DNA of 64,000 bases, taken from positions 65,954,253 through 66,018,252 of the forward strand of contig CM042688.1 of NCBI GenBank assembly GCA_023614405.1, given 5' to 3'. Below are positions 11,232 to 23,639 of this stretch, in pieces. The notes under the pieces were generated by a model, which did not search any database, had not been told where the DNA came from, and saw nothing but the letters and a program-made list of their open reading frames with translations. Position 1 is the stretch's first letter; every line of letters begins with the position of its first letter. The DNA comes from Avena insularis. Taxonomy: Eukaryota; Streptophyta; Magnoliopsida; Poales; Poaceae. The position numbers and the translations under genes are program-made.

Positions 11232-12744
11232 TGATACGTCCATATTACATCAATATTTTATATTATAATTTACTTCTATTCATTGATAAATTTCATATTA
11301 AGAGATGATACTTATGTTATTTCATCTATTTTTGCATGATTGATGACTTTTGGAGGATGAACCACCGGAGTCAGGATTCTGATGGAAAAGGAGTTGTCTA
11401 GATGCAATATTTGCGAACATCAGAAAATCCTGGAAAATATATGGAAATTCCTATTTTTCCAGAAGACGAAGGAGGCTAGAAGGAGGAGTGGAGATGGGCC
11501 ACGGGGGGCCCACACCACCCCCTAGCGCGGGTCCCCCTGGCCACGCCACCAGGTGGTGTGGCCACCCTGGCCCATCTCCGGCATCAACCTTTGGCATATA
11601 TAATCCCCTCGAAACCCTAAGACTCGGGGAGCGACCACAGAAATATTTCGTCGCCTCTGCGGGGCGGAAACTATAGAGAGAAAGAGCTCTCCGGCAGATT
11701 GAAATCTGCCAGGGAAATTCCTTCCCGTAGAGGGGAGATCGTCGCCATCAACACCGTCATCAGGCTGGACTTCATCGGGATCATCATCATCATCATCTCC
11801 GCCATCATCTCCACCGGCACCATCATCACCACTCTATACTGCTATAACAATTGGGTTGAATCTTGCATAGTTCTCAGGGGAAACTTTCCCGGTGTTGATG
11901 ACTTGTTGTAGTTGATGCTATTGAGTGGAACCATTGAATTATTGTTCATGTTCATATTGTTACTTATCATTATTTCATCTCTGATCTTGATCCATATGAT
12001 GTCTCGTGAGTAGTTCGTTTAGTTCTTGAGGACATGGGAGAAGTCATGTTGTTAGTAGTGTAATTGTGTTGAGAAAGATTTAATGGTTTGATATTTAAGT
12101 TGTGGTGTTATTCTTCTAGTGGTGTCATGTGAACGTCGACTACATGATACTTCACCTTTATGGTCCTAGGGGAATGCATTGTGTATTTGGCTACTAATCG
12201 TGGGGTTGCCGGAGTGATAGAAACCTGAACCCCCGTTAGGAAACCTTTGCATATGGGGGTGTAGGATCTCAAAGTTTAAGGTTGTGGTTAGGTTTTTATC
12301 TTAATTACTTTCTTGTAGTTGTGGATGCTTGCAAGGGGTATAATCACAAGTACGTATTAGTCATAGGAAGATCAGTACATTAGCATAGGTTCACCCACAC
12401 AACACTTATCCAACCAGAGAAGATTAATCAACTATATGAAGCGAAAGCACTTGACAATATTCCCATGTGTCCTCGAGAACGTTTGGTCATCTTAAGTAAT
12501 ACAACCGGCTTGTCCTTTGCTAAAGAAAGGATTGGGCCACTTGCTGCAATTATTATTATTGGCTTTTATTTACTCGCACTTTATTTATCTGCATTATCAA
12601 AAAAAACCTAAAAATCTGTTTGCTAAGTATTTACAGAGAACTCCTGATCCAAACCACTTGTCAACACCTTCTGCTCCTCATTGGGTTCGACACTCTTACT
12701 TATGGAAAATACTACGATACACCCCCTATACTTGTGGGTCATCA
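11232..12744 (+). repeat. 5' LTR of element A
   Basis: TG...CA terminated, homologous along its length to 26061-27570. It carries a GC-rich near-perfect inverted repeat at 11539-11563 and a TATA box 34 bases later. A trinucleotide run (atc/atcatc) lies near 11779-11795. The short ORF at 11699-11911 is LTR sequence, because its homolog occurs in the other LTR at 26528-26737. Confidence 0.95.
11597..11604 (+). promoter_or_regulatory. TATA box of element A 5' LTR
   Basis: TATATAAT followed by cccctcgaaaccctaag, 34 bases after the GC palindrome ggccacgccacc/ggtggtgtggcc. The same module occurs in the 3' LTR (26424-26431) and once inside the element (23539-23546). Confidence 0.65.
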
Positions 12745-12755
12745 AGACTATTTTC

Positions 12756-12773
12756 TGGCGCCGTTGCCCGGGA
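12756..12773 (+). other. Primer-binding site of element A
   Basis: TGGCGCCGTTGCCCGGGA begins 11 bases after the LTR end. This is the primer site typical of Athila-lineage elements in grasses, complementary to an Asp-type tRNA 3' end, with one variant C against the usual GCCGGGGA. Confidence 0.8.
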
Positions 12774-12858
12774 GTGAAGCGCTATTGAAGAGTGGAACTG
12801 GTAAATGAAACTTCTACTGTGAGTATTGTTCATTTCTGTTTGTTACTTTATTCTCAAT

Positions 12859-13668
12859 ATGGATAATTCACTTAGTTTCTTATTTCAGAATGCTACTACC
12901 AGTGCAAAGGTAGTAGATGAACCACCACCTGCTGAAATTGATCCTTTTAAAATACGTACAAAAATTGTTGATCGTGTTATGGATAACTACTATTTCGGAG
13001 ATGGAACTGTCCATCCCGGTGATCATTTGCTTTTTATACACAAATTTTGTGGATTTTTCAAGTGTGCAGGTATTACAACAGATCAAGTTAAGAAAAAGTT
13101 ATTCTCTATATCATTGAAAGGCAGAGCGAAGGAATGGTATAAGCTGCTAAAGAATGGCCAATCACTTGAATGGGAGGAAATTGTACCTCTCTTTTATTCC
13201 AAATTTTATCCTCCTAGTGAGATTCATAAAGATCGGAATCAAATATATAACTTTTAGCCTCGTGGTGGAGAGAGTACTACCCAAGCTTGGGGGAGATTAA
13301 AGTCACTAATGCTCAAATGTCCTATTCATGAGCTCCCTAATAATATCATTATCAATAACTTTTACGCAAGGCTTTCTCTTCATGATAAGGATCTATTGGA
13401 TGCTTCTTGTGCTGGATCATTTACACATATGAAAGAAGAAGCTAAATGGGATCTTCAAGACCGCATTCAAGATAATGCTGAAGCATGGGAGAATGATAAA
13501 GGAAGAAAGTTAGGTATAAATTATGATTATGAATGCATTAAATCTTTTATGGGAACTGGTGACTTTCATAATATTAGTGTTATTGATGGTCTTGATTCTC
13601 AAAGTATTGCAAATTGTTTTAAGGCCTTTGCCTCTTATATTGAAATTCCTAAAAAGAAATGGAACAAG
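12859..13668 (+). pseudogene. Gag of element A, N-terminal part (interrupted by element C)
   Basis: Starts at the ATG of MDNSLSFLFQ; the earlier in-frame ATG at 12826 is in leader sequence. It holds the retrotransposon gag capsid fold region: HPGDHLLFIHKFCGFF, LKGRAKEWYKLL and YSKFYPPSEIHKDRN are the conserved blocks. One in-frame TAG at 13255-13257 splits it; the frame then resumes at once (PRGGESTTQAWGRLKS). At 13668 the coding frame is cut by element C and continues exactly in frame at 21909. It packages element RNA in family terms. The stop and the insertion make it non-functional. Confidence 0.88.
13281..13296 (+). other. Polypurine-tract-like motif inside gag of element A
   Basis: ccaagcttgggggaga within gag codes QAWGR but is also identical over its core (aagcttgggggag) to the 3' polypurine tract at 26048-26059 and to another copy at 24178-24190. 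Whether it primes plus-strand DNA synthesis is unknown. Confidence 0.4.
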
Positions 13669-15429
13669 TGTAGGGGTTTCGCGTATGAAAACAATAATTT
13701 TTACCCTACGCCCCTGAACCCCTGATGCTTCCAGGACCTATCTATTAGTAATACAGTAACGGGAGGGGATTTTCACGAACTTACCCTTGAAGACCGAAAT
13801 GCATTGTCAACGCTCAGGAGAGCATGGTTGATGTAGACGAGCCGAAGCCGACCTCAAGGTCGTGATGAAGTCCTTGCGCTCCTGTGGATCCAACAACTTG
13901 AGTGCCTCAAGTGTGACACGTCTGGTGCCTGATGATGACTCTCGCTTCCCCGATCCAGCAGCAGTTGCGGAAGTAGAGCTCCTAGATCTGAATCCCGCAG
14001 CGCGACGGCGCTCCACGGTGAAGATGTCTCTCGTTCGTGCAGTTCGAACTTGGGACCACGGTCACGAGAGAGAGAATATCAATTGGAGGTGTTCCCAAAT
14101 GTGAGAAGACCTTTATTGAATATTGTGTGTATTTATCAGGCCAAATACCCCCACTATATATTGGGGGAGGGGAGGTACTACCTCCCTCAAAGTCCCGGGG
14201 TGGGACTAAAGGAGGAGGAGGTGGGGGGAGGCGCCGCCGTCCAACCCCCACCAAGGGCCCCACGTGGGGAAGGCCCATTAGGGCCGCCGGCCAACCCCCT
14301 TGGCCCCTCCTAGGGGTGTGGCCCCCTCTTGGGCCCTTTCCCCTCCGGGAATTGGCCCATTAAGCCTTTTGAGCTTTTAAATTGATTTTCTCTTTATTAA
14401 ATAATTATGAATAAATGATTAAATCAATATTTAACATTCATTCATATATTATTCAATCTCCGTGGTTATGGAACACCTTCCACCTCCAATCCGGACATCC
14501 TCCGGACTTATTGAAACCCTTCCGGTTTTCTCTCTACTATTCTTTAACAATTCTTTCGATCCTATAAACAGTCTCTAAGCATCATCAAACCCTTAAGCGT
14601 GATACCCTACGGTTCGGGAACACTCCATACATGGTCGGGACACTCCCGAACCAATGATCGATAGAGGGACCTGGATGGCCATGTGACCCCTATGCGTTCC
14701 ACGAAGATCTTTCGTCGTTTGAACCGGGACGGTCGTGTCTTATTCTCTTTGTCTCTCGATAATTGCATTGCCTGAGATCTGATCAATGACATCACCATGT
14801 CGTGTTCAATCTTGTTATCGAACAATGCTACTTGACTCATTCTGACAAGTGATATCTCTGTGATCAAATCACACGTTGCGCAGCTATTGGATATAACTTC
14901 TCCGAGTGGGCCCTTGAGTATCTTTCCGTCATGTGGACAGACAAATCCCGCTCTTGACATATATTGCCTCTACGGTTTCCTCCGAGTACCTGAACACACC
15001 TTTATAACCACTATATTACCAAGTGGCGCTTGATGCTATCTAAGCACTCTCAAGAGACAGTGATTAATATAGCCTCACGGTCTAAGGAATAGTCTACGAG
15101 GATCCATTTCTAATCATCGTAACTTGAACTTCGTGACATGATCGGGTCATGATGTTTAGGTTGGGTATTGGTTCATCATCTCATTCTCAGAATGAGTTGA
15201 CTCTATTTCCAACTAGCACAAATGCCACATGATTAGGAAACTTGATCATCTGTTGACTAATGAACCAGTGACTAGAGTTTCACTGGGAACCCCTGGTTAT
15301 TTATATATCACACGTGTATTGATGTTTCCACTCAATATAGTTATAGCATGATATAAAAATTAATCATAAACTTTATGAAATATGATAATAGTCCTTATTA
15401 CTATTTGTCTCTAGGGCATATTTCCAACA
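13669..15429 (-). repeat. 3' LTR of element C (minus orientation)
   Basis: Begins tgtaggggtttcgcg and ends gggcatatttccaaca on the plus strand, matching 20117-21903. On the sense strand it starts with the Angela/BARE-like TGGAAATATGCCCTAGAG. Beyond 15429 lies tctcccacttgcac, the complement of the polypurine tract. A TATA box is at 14153-14160 (minus). Confidence 0.92.
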
Positions 15430-18400
15430 GTCTCCCACTTGCACTAGAGTACAAATAAACTAGCTGCATTTGTTCTTAATCGTTGGCACCATATATCTGG
15501 TACCCTGAACATGCTTGCTCATGGAAGAGGTTGAGTCTTGGGTCTATACTTTACAGTCCCAAATCCTTTGCAAGTTACTAATGTCACCTTGATTGACATT
15601 AATACTCTATCATCACATGATAACATATGTGTGTATGCATCGTCGCTATGGCAGCAAAACGAGGCCTGATTCCAGGAGCCTACAGTGACTTTAGATCAAC
15701 CTCGAGGGCTTTCTCATGGGCACTGTGCCCTGGGACACATCATTCTACGTTAAAAGCGAACTAGCCCCACCATAACATTATACAACACTTTAGATGGTAC
15801 CCTTATCTATTATTATAAATGTGATCATCGAAACACGAGTGCACCCTGTGCAACTTTCGATGTTTTTGTTCACCTCGCTTCCTACTTGACTTTAATCGGT
15901 ATTTACAGGAGTTTCCAACATATTCTCTTATAACATAACCCTTTATGTTTTAAGATATGTCATCCTTTATGGATTTGGAAAATATGTTTGCAGTTCTCTA
16001 TTAGACACTACGGACAAACCCAGCTCAACATTCCGTGATTCAAACTTAATCACTTTTAAACATTCCTTATTGGATCATATATTATGTTAAGTTATCATCA
16101 TGGTTTTCTAAGATAGAACCTATGTCTCAACATAGTGGATGATGATCATCCTTTTCTTTCTTTCAACCATTGACGTTAAACTTAATACTATTCCTAACTT
16201 GAGTTATTAAGGACCAGTTCCTTAATTAACTTCTATTCTGAAACCCTTCTCAAAATCCCTTAAGGAATACTACATAATATCATAATACACTTATTATCAA
16301 CTTCTACACCTTGTAAATCATTATTTATCGGTACTTGCGCTTTTATTATTAACATACTTAAGAATCACTCCTATAAGCTCCCACTCAAAACATGTTCCTA
16401 ACATATTTGGGTATGAGTCACTACTCTTACTCAAACTATGTTCCTACATATTTGAATTTGAGACTTATATTGCTCCCACTCAAAAATATGTCAATCACAT
16501 ATTGTTTTAGGAAGACTTTTATAGCTCCCACTCAATTTCATGCAAATTGCATATCCACTCACTATTTTGAACAACTTCAAAATCCTTTGATCAAATATAA
16601 AACTTGGAGATTTACTATGAGATACTAGTACTTTTACTAGTTTTAAATCCACTAGACATTTAGCACACTTGAATCAAATTCATTTGAATTCGTCCAATGC
16701 TTGACAAATTGTGCTTTTGTCATTCACCCCCTTTTTCCACTATGGCTTTGTAGTCATTTGGGAAAATTCAAGTAACCCCTTTTACTTGCGAGATTCAACA
16801 ATGAATTGCTTTCTAATAACAAGTGAATTTTGCTTTTAGGATTTCTCATAATTCTAGTTTACCATTATTTCCTTAGTAGTTCGTAGGTATGTCATATTCC
16901 GGTAATCATGACAAATGATTCACAAATGTCTCCATACAAGATATGGGTTACATTTTGAATCCTACTTCATGTAGTGAAAACACCAGTGGGGAAAACACAA
17001 TGATCATTATCATTGATTCTTTCCTTCTGTGAAGAGAATCGTTCAGGAACATTGTCTATTGCGCTTCTCAACACTCTGATGCAGGGATTTGAAACCTCAT
17101 CGTGTTTCTCACTATCTTCCATTTGCTCTATAATCGAGAAATATCACTAAATGCAAACTTTCTCGAAAATGTACCAAAATCCAAGCAATACTAGTTTTGA
17201 TTCTCTTTTGGTTTTAGCTATGGATTTTGTATTCAAAGTTTCCAATGAATACTCTACAAGGACTTATTCGCTATTGTTTTGGTTATATCGAATAACCCCA
17301 AAACTTTCACAATGTTCCATACTAGATATGGAGCCGCTTTCACGAATTCAAATGGTTCACTATATATTCTAATTGAGTGCTAGCTATTTCTAACTAGGGG
17401 TCTCTACATCTATACTACAATGATTTATTTGGCGCCATCTATTCACCCACTTTGATATCTAATATCATATTGTGATGCTTTTCATTTTGACATTTCAAAC
17501 GCATTGCATTCCACAATTTCTTTCATGCCAATCTTATAAAATTGAATTTCATTACTATTGATCAAATCATAGTAATTAGATTCTCCTTTATCTTTAATAC
17601 CCCCTTGTTGATGAAACACTTTGATCATATCAAATAATTTCATCTTCATGTTTCCTTTGGTAAACTTCTTTACACATTTAAACAATCATATAATTGTAAT
17701 TACCATTTTGTTAAAACACAATACATCGAATATGTATTTACTTTTAACAATTCATTAAACACTTTGTATTCAAGTAATACACGGCGTTCAAGTTATTTTG
17801 CCGAACTTAGGCATGATTTATATGTGACAAGAAATCGAATGACTTTCACATATTATCAACATAACTTTGAATTTAATCAATGGTTTCATTCATTAATGAA
17901 TATATCATTTAAGTTGGGTATTTTAAGGCATTTCAATATTTTACAAATGTTCATTCATTATCAATTAGTTTCAAACAACAAGGATAACTCATATATAATC
18001 AAACAAGATATGAACACAAATAGAAATCATTCATAAAAGTGGAACAACTGTTTGTTACAAACTGATATGAATAACCATCTCACTAAGTGTGAGACTCACT
18101 AAAGAGGTTCACAATATTTTGATTACAATAATCATCCTAAAACATAAACTAAGTGATAAATGTCGAGGGAGAGTGTCGTTGGCCATCATCATCATGCTCA
18201 CCATCAACACGCAACGTCACCTCCTCTCCAGCAAGCACCTCTATGCAGAAGGACCTGTTTTCAGTAAAACGGAACAAGTATCAAATATAGTTAACAATGC
18301 AAATGTTTTTGCAAGATTATAACATTTATAAAATTGTATATCGAATATATACCTTTGTCATTGATGACCTTAATGACAACGGGATCAACTACCACATCTC

Positions 18401-18467
18401 TGAAATGTGATATGAACTCGTGGAAATCATGTGTTTCCGCGTCGCCTCTCATAATGCAAATCCTGAC
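15430..18467 (-). other. Degenerate interior of element C without open genes
   Basis: AT-rich sequence with no coding frame worth listing. On the minus strand near 16580-16520 a short stretch resembles the copia RT block around GF-FVQN--E--C--K-SGS, split over frames, which indicates a decayed pol. The plus strand repeats ctcccactcaa at about 16377, 16471 and 16524. At least one of these sits in that decayed RT block, so they need not be polypurine tracts. Confidence 0.5.
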
Positions 18468-19007
18468 TTATGCTTGGTAGCTTGGTGGTAGCGACCACAG
18501 CACAATGCCTATTGCAAAAGAGCTTGCGAACCAGTTGTCCAGGAAGTATGTCAGAGTCATGTATGCATCATATATGCTCAACAAGTGATCATCCAGTGAG
18601 GAGCCCTCTTCCATCTTTATGGAGAGGAAATCCCCCATTAGCTCATACTCCCATATGCGCACTTGTTCCACGAAATGTGATCTTAGATGTGCCATAACCG
18701 TTCGGGGATTAAGACTTCCCACAATTGGCCATAGCCCATCTTCCATCCCGAGGCGCATCGTTACTGATATGAATGTGGCCATCACACGACAATGGCAGCG
18801 GAGATCCCACTGCTCCTAGGTCTCATGTAAATAGGGTGGCTCCAAGTACATCTCGTATATCATGTAATCAGCCATTTTGTTCTTGCTAAGGAGATCATGA
18901 AGGCGCATGACCCATGCAGAAAAGTTAGATCCATCTAACTTGAGCTTTTCTCCTTTTAACCAATCGTCAATAGGGAAGGTAATCTCGGGGAGAACCATTT
19001 TCAACAT
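18468..19007 (-). pseudogene. Copia gag of element C
   Basis: One minus-strand frame of about 180 codons, interrupted by a single in-frame TAG near 18815. The first part shows KLDGSNFSAWVMRLHDLL, the start of copia-type gag (UBN2-like). The second part shows KMEEGSSLDDHLLSIYDAYMTL and AIGIVLWSLPPSYQ, the conserved end of the same domain. It ends soon after, lacking the zinc knuckle. It is the only coding remnant in C with recognisable length, and its family role is particle assembly. Confidence 0.75.
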
Positions 19008-20099
19008 TTATAATTGCAAAGAGGAATTTAGACTAAGTTTATAATTAAATGAGTTAATAATAACTCCACTCAGAAACACATATCCCCAGAAGGGTTCCTA
19101 GTGATAACACGACCCCTTTCAGCACATCCCCCCGATCATCATGGCCATCAATGTGGGTTCAAGGGTGGACGCTAAATGCCGGTCAGATCATTCATGCGAC
19201 TTGTGCTCGATCTTTCGACCATCCACGTTCCGAGGCCACATCTCTGTAACGTGCTAGGCTCGCCAACTCAACCTTAGTGTATTCGCTGTGCAACATGGCT
19301 TACACCCACTGTATGCGAACGTAGATATGTCTGACACACACGCCTGTACCGTGGATCGCCTCATACTGAAGAACTTTCTTGGTGGTGCACACTAAGGGGG
19401 AACACAATCGTTGGTAATTTTAACAGGGATCATCTTATTAGGCTACCATCGAGTATCTAATACTAGCACACAATAAGATATACAAACAATAACATTGAAT
19501 GTAAATGCGATGCGATATGGTCCTTTACGTCGTGATCTCCATCCGTCGTCACCGGATTTCGGCGCCAGGGTTCTAGCGCCGTAGACACCAGGGTACCGGT
19601 GTCTTTCCGGCGTGGTAGTCCGTCACCTCCGTGACTATATACTACTACTTAACATTAGGTAATCACTTTACCTTTGCCACAACCATATCACAAAGCAACG
19701 CCCCCTGCAAAAACAAAGTTAGACGCCCCTACTTTATCTTTGCATGTTTTACGTGGCTAAATGGGCTTTCGCATAAGAACCATTCTTACCTATGAATTAT
19801 CACCACAATGTTGATCAAGTAGTTGTCTATACTACACCCCTTTCGGGGCCCTCCGTTGCAAATGGCATACCTACTAATGCGAGAGAGACAGACACCCCCC
19901 TAAGCCACTTTATACGATACAAGCCGTATGTCAAGCGTGGACCAGTCTCGCGAATGAACACGTAAAGTCAGTTGGGGGGCGCTTCATCAAACATTACTGC
20001 GGTATACACAAGTACACATGGGAGGGTAACAACTAAAAGATCAACGCTCACACGCTACATCTCGTGTGTTCTACCGGTACTAGCATTACTACGCATAGA
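19008..20099 (-). other. 5' leader of element C, conserved with element D
   Basis: Non-coding stretch between primer site and gag. Several blocks recur in the leader of element D at about 44560-45470: cgttccgaggcca, gctaggctcgccaa, ttttacgtggct, agagacagacac and ggccgcttcatc-like ends. Conservation of a 1 kb leader between two diverged copia elements fits dimerisation, packaging or translation signals, but that role is inferred. Confidence 0.55.
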
Positions 20100-20114
20100 T
20101 CTAGCTCTAATACC
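20100..20114 (-). other. Primer-binding site of element C (decayed)
   Basis: The plus strand tctagctctaatacc lies next to the LTR start at 20117. The complement is a Met-tRNA primer site (TGGTATCAGAGC) with base changes. It sets the minus orientation of C. Confidence 0.65.
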
Positions 20115-20116
20115 AT

Positions 20117-21903
20117 TGTAGGGGTTCCGCGTATGAAAACAGTAATTTTTACCATATGCCCCCTGAACCCCTTATGCTGCCAGGACCTATCTATTAGTAA
20201 TACAGTAACGGGAGGGGATTTTCGCGAACTTACCCTTGAAGACCGAAAAGCGTTGTCAACGCTCAGGAGAGCGTGGTGGTTGATGTAGAGGAGCCGAAGC
20301 CAACCTCAAGGTTGTGATGAAGTCCTTGCGCTCATGTGGCTCCAATGACTTGAGTGCCTCAAGTGTGACACCTCGTGGGGAGTTACACACGTCCGGTGCC
20401 TGCCAATGACTCCCGCTTCCCTGATCCAGCAACAGTTGCGGAAGTAGAGCTCCTGGATCCGAATCCCGCAGCGCAACAACGCTCCGTGGTAAAGATGTCT
20501 CTCGTTCCCGCAGTCCGAACTTGGGACCATGGTCATGAGAGAGAGAGAGAGAGAATATCAATTGGACGTCTTCCCAAAAGTGAGAAGACCTTTCTTGAAT
20601 ATTGTGTGTATTTATCTGGCCAAATACCCCCACTATATATAGGGGGAGGGGAGGTACTACCTCCCTCAAAGTCCCAGGGTGGGACTAAAGGAGGAGGAGG
20701 TGGGGGAGGCGCCGCCGACCAGCCCCCACCATGGGCCCCATGTGGGGAAGGCCCATTAGGGCCACCGGCCAATCCCCTTGGCCCCTCCTAGGGGTGCAGC
20801 CCCCTCTTGGGCCCTTTCCCTTCCGGGATTAGCCCATTAAGCCTTTTGACCTTTTAAATTGATTTTCTCTTTATTAAATAATTATGAATAAATGATTAAA
20901 TCAATGTTTAACATTCATTCATATATTATTCAATCTCCGTGGTTATGGAACACCTTCCACCTCCACTCCGGACATCCTCCGGACTTACCAAAACCCTTCC
21001 AGTTTTCTCTCTACTATTCTTCAGTGATTCTTCCGATACTATAAACACTCTCTAAGCATCATCAAACCCTTAAGAATGATACCCTACGGTTCGGTAACAC
21101 TCCAGACATGGTCGAGACACTCCCGGACCAGTGATCGATAGAGGGACCTGGTTGGCCATGTGAACCCTGTGTGTTCCACGAAGATCTGTTGTCGTTTGAA
21201 CCAGGACGCTCGTGTCTTATTCCCTTTGTCTCTCGATACTTGCATTGCCCGATATCTGATCAATGACATCACCATGTCGTGTTCAATCTCATTATCGAAC
21301 AATGCTACTTGACTCGTTCTGACAAGTGATATCCTTGTGATCAAATCACACGCTGTGCAGCTATTGGATATAACTTCTCCGAGTGGGCCCTTGAGTATCT
21401 TTCCATCACGTGGATGGACAAAGCCTGCTCATGACATATATTTTCTCTATGGTTTCCTCCGAGTACCCGAACACACCTTTATAACCACTGTATTACCAAG
21501 TGGCGCTTGATGCTATCTAAGCACTCTCGGGAGACAATGATTAATATAGCCTCACGGTCTAAGGAATAGTTTACAAGGATCCATTTCTAATCATCGTAAC
21601 TTGAACTTCATGACATGATCGGGTCACGATGTTTAGGTTGGTTATTGGTTCATCATCTCATTCTCAGAATGAGTTGACTCTATTTCCAACTGGCATAAAT
21701 GCCACATGATCAGGAAACTTGATCATCTGTTGACCAATGAACCAGTGACTAGAGTTTCACTGGGAACCCCTGGTTGTTTATATATCACACATGTATTGAT
21801 GTTTCCACTCAATACAGTTATAGCATGATATAAAACTTAATCATAAAATTTATGAAATATGATAATAGTCATTATTACTATTTGTCTCTAGGGCATATTT
21901 CCA
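20117..21903 (-). repeat. 5' LTR of element C (minus orientation)
   Basis: Homologous to 13669-15429. The TATA box equivalent is ctatatata at about 20633-20641. A (GA)n run at 20536-20554 is longer than in the partner LTR (14061-14076). The true end is taken as ...atttcca at 21903, because acaag then follows as the target duplication. The partner LTR is compatible with this. Confidence 0.9.
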
Positions 21904-21908
21904 ACAAG

Positions 21909-22382
21909 TATCATGAGCCATATAAAGATATTGTTAATTGTGTTCCTGCTAGAAATACCGAAGTTTTTACCATTGATCATATTTTACCTGAACCTTACAT
22001 CGAGAAATTACCTTTCCCTGTTAAGGTAAAGGAGCATTCTATGATAACTAGTATGGTTAACAAAAGTACAAAGAAAGTTGTAGAACCTGATGAACAAATA
22101 GATGTTGAACCTGCAGTAGAAAATATGAAAGACTTTGTCTCTAAAAATGTAGAAGATGGGTACATTATCCTTTGTAAGGATACTTCTAATATTGTTTCAC
22201 ATCCTAGTAGAACTAAGAAGGCTAGTGTCCCTGTGTTTTCTGTTAGAATAAGTGATCATTTATACTATGGTTCATGTGATAGTTATATCATTAAATTTAT
22301 TCATGATGCTGAAAGTTATTATGAGAGGGGAAAAATGTTTCTATGCATCTCAATAATATTAAGTTTCCTCGCTTTATGCTGA
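21909..22382 (+). pseudogene. Gag C-terminus and protease-like stub of element A
   Basis: Continues the gag frame of A directly after the target duplication of C (KYHEPYKDIVNCVPARNTEV). A charged linker leads to VPVFSVRISDHLYYGSCD, which resembles the approach to the Athila protease active site (VxVKIGDH-YYGLCD). The D-[LM]-G-A-S site itself is absent, and the frame ends after a short tail. So the protease is deleted rather than just mutated. This is typical of a non-autonomous derivative. Confidence 0.72.
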
Positions 22383-22546
22383 AAGTCTTTATGTTACACT
22401 TGTTTTGCCTTCCTATGCTAGTAGCCTCTAGTTTCAATAATTTATTTTCTTACAAAATTCCCTTGCATAGGAAGTGGGTTCGACTTAAATATGTGTATAT
22501 TTGCTCCTTGATGCTCTCTTTTACTTCAATTCATATCCTTATGTGA
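22343..22546 (+). CDS. Small hydrophobic ORF of element A
   Basis: 67 codons starting at MHLNNIKFPRF, with a hydrophobic segment at residues 12-36 that could span a membrane, then a basic stretch HRKWVRLKYV. It overlaps the end of the gag frame. From memory, equivalent sequence occurs in relatives of this family at the same place, but I cannot check conservation here. It may be the remnant of a deleted pol or env region. No function is assigned. Confidence 0.35.
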   Translation: MHLNNIKFPRFMLKVFMLHLFCLPMLVASSFNNLFSYKIPLHRKWVRLKYVYICSLMLSFTSIHILM

Positions 22547-23385
22547 GCATCTTTGAAATTTATCATGCCTATCTTAATGGCTATAAAGAAAGAGCTTTTG
22601 GGGAGACAACCCAATATACTTTAGCTTTAAGTTTTTGTTTATTTGAGTTCTGGAAGTTATTGCTTTTGTAATAACCTCTCCTTATCCTTTTTGTTTGGTT
22701 TTTGTGTCAAGATCATCCTCTAATGAGAGAGAAGTAAGATTTGGGGAAGTTGTTGTCCCAAAACAGATTTTTGTGCTTCACCGTAAAAAAATCGTGAAAA
22801 ATCCCAGAACGTCGTACGGAGCTGTAATTTTTCGTGTGCATGCCCCAGGATATTATTTAACTTTCATTAGTTTTGCACTTTTTGATTTGAGCAACAGAAG
22901 ATTTTCGGAAAAATTGATCTTTACCTGCTGGTATGTTTTGACAGATTTCTGCCATTTTTGCATTTGCCTCTTAAATCGATTTCCTTTTTGAATTATTTTT
23001 GGGCTTTCGAAAGGAGTTGGTTCAGTAGCTTATGTTTTGATGGATTTAATTTGAAATTTAACCTAAAGGTTTATTATCTTGCATGCACTAATGTTGCTAA
23101 TGAAGATTGTGTGAAGTTTTGTATGAAAGAAATTTTCAAGTGGTAGGAGAGAATGATGCAATGAGATGAAGAATGGTCAAAAGACTCAAGCATTATATTT
23201 TTGAAGATTATTACAATAAAGATATTGATATTATTCAAGTGGTGACTCTGGAAGAATTTATTAAAGACCAAATTTAGAAACTTGCAGAGTCCGTTTTCAA
23301 ATAGGTAACAGCTCTGGTAAGAAAAGGTCCACGAAAACTTTCCAATTTATACTTTTGCAGTTTTTATCTAACATGGAAAATAATG

Positions 23386-23546
23386 AGTCGAAAGAGGGAT
23401 GGAAACGGAGCCCGGGGGGCTCACACCACCCCGTGGCGCGGGCCCACCTGGCCGCGCCACCAGGGGGTGTGGCCACCCCGGAGCCCGTCTCCGACCCGTT
23501 TTCTCCCAGTACCTTCCTTTTGTTGTTAAATTTTGTAATATATAAT
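23386..23546 (+). promoter_or_regulatory. Internal LTR-like promoter module of element A
   Basis: A GC-rich block with a near-perfect inverted repeat (23450-23474, ggccgcgccacc/gggggtgtggcc) is followed by TATATAAT at 23539-23546 and then cccccggatccccc. The same order (ggggggcccacaccacccc-like block, inverted repeat, TATATAATCCCC) occurs in the U3 of both LTRs of A (11488-11610 and 26315-26437). It lies 94 bases before the ATG of the coiled-coil ORF at 23640, so an independent transcript for that ORF is plausible. Activity is inferred. Confidence 0.6.
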
Positions 23547-23639
23547 CCCCCGGATCCCCCGAGGTCGGTATATCGTGTTCTCATCGTGTTTTCGTTTCGA
23601 TCTGTTTCTGACTAGCAGATTCTCAGTTTTGGAGCCACA

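Larger units (their letters stand above)
13669..21903 (-). mobile_element. Copia (Angela/BARE-like) element C, largely non-coding, nested in gag of A
   Basis: Two LTRs (about 1.76 and 1.79 kb) flank a 4.7 kb interior. The element reads on the minus strand: the primer site lies next to the LTR at 20117 and the polypurine tract (gtgcaagtgggaga) next to the LTR ending at 15429. The duplication acaag is at 13664-13668 and 21904-21908. Removing the element and one duplication restores the gag frame of A by arithmetic (codons end at 13668 and resume at 21909). Only a gag fragment is recognisable. RT survives as traces near 16520-16580. Confidence 0.9.

Noticed and set aside
14037..14363. Proline/glycine-rich frames, also at 20375-20791
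   Set aside because: Both copies are in the LTRs of element C over GC-rich TATA-flanking sequence; not genes.
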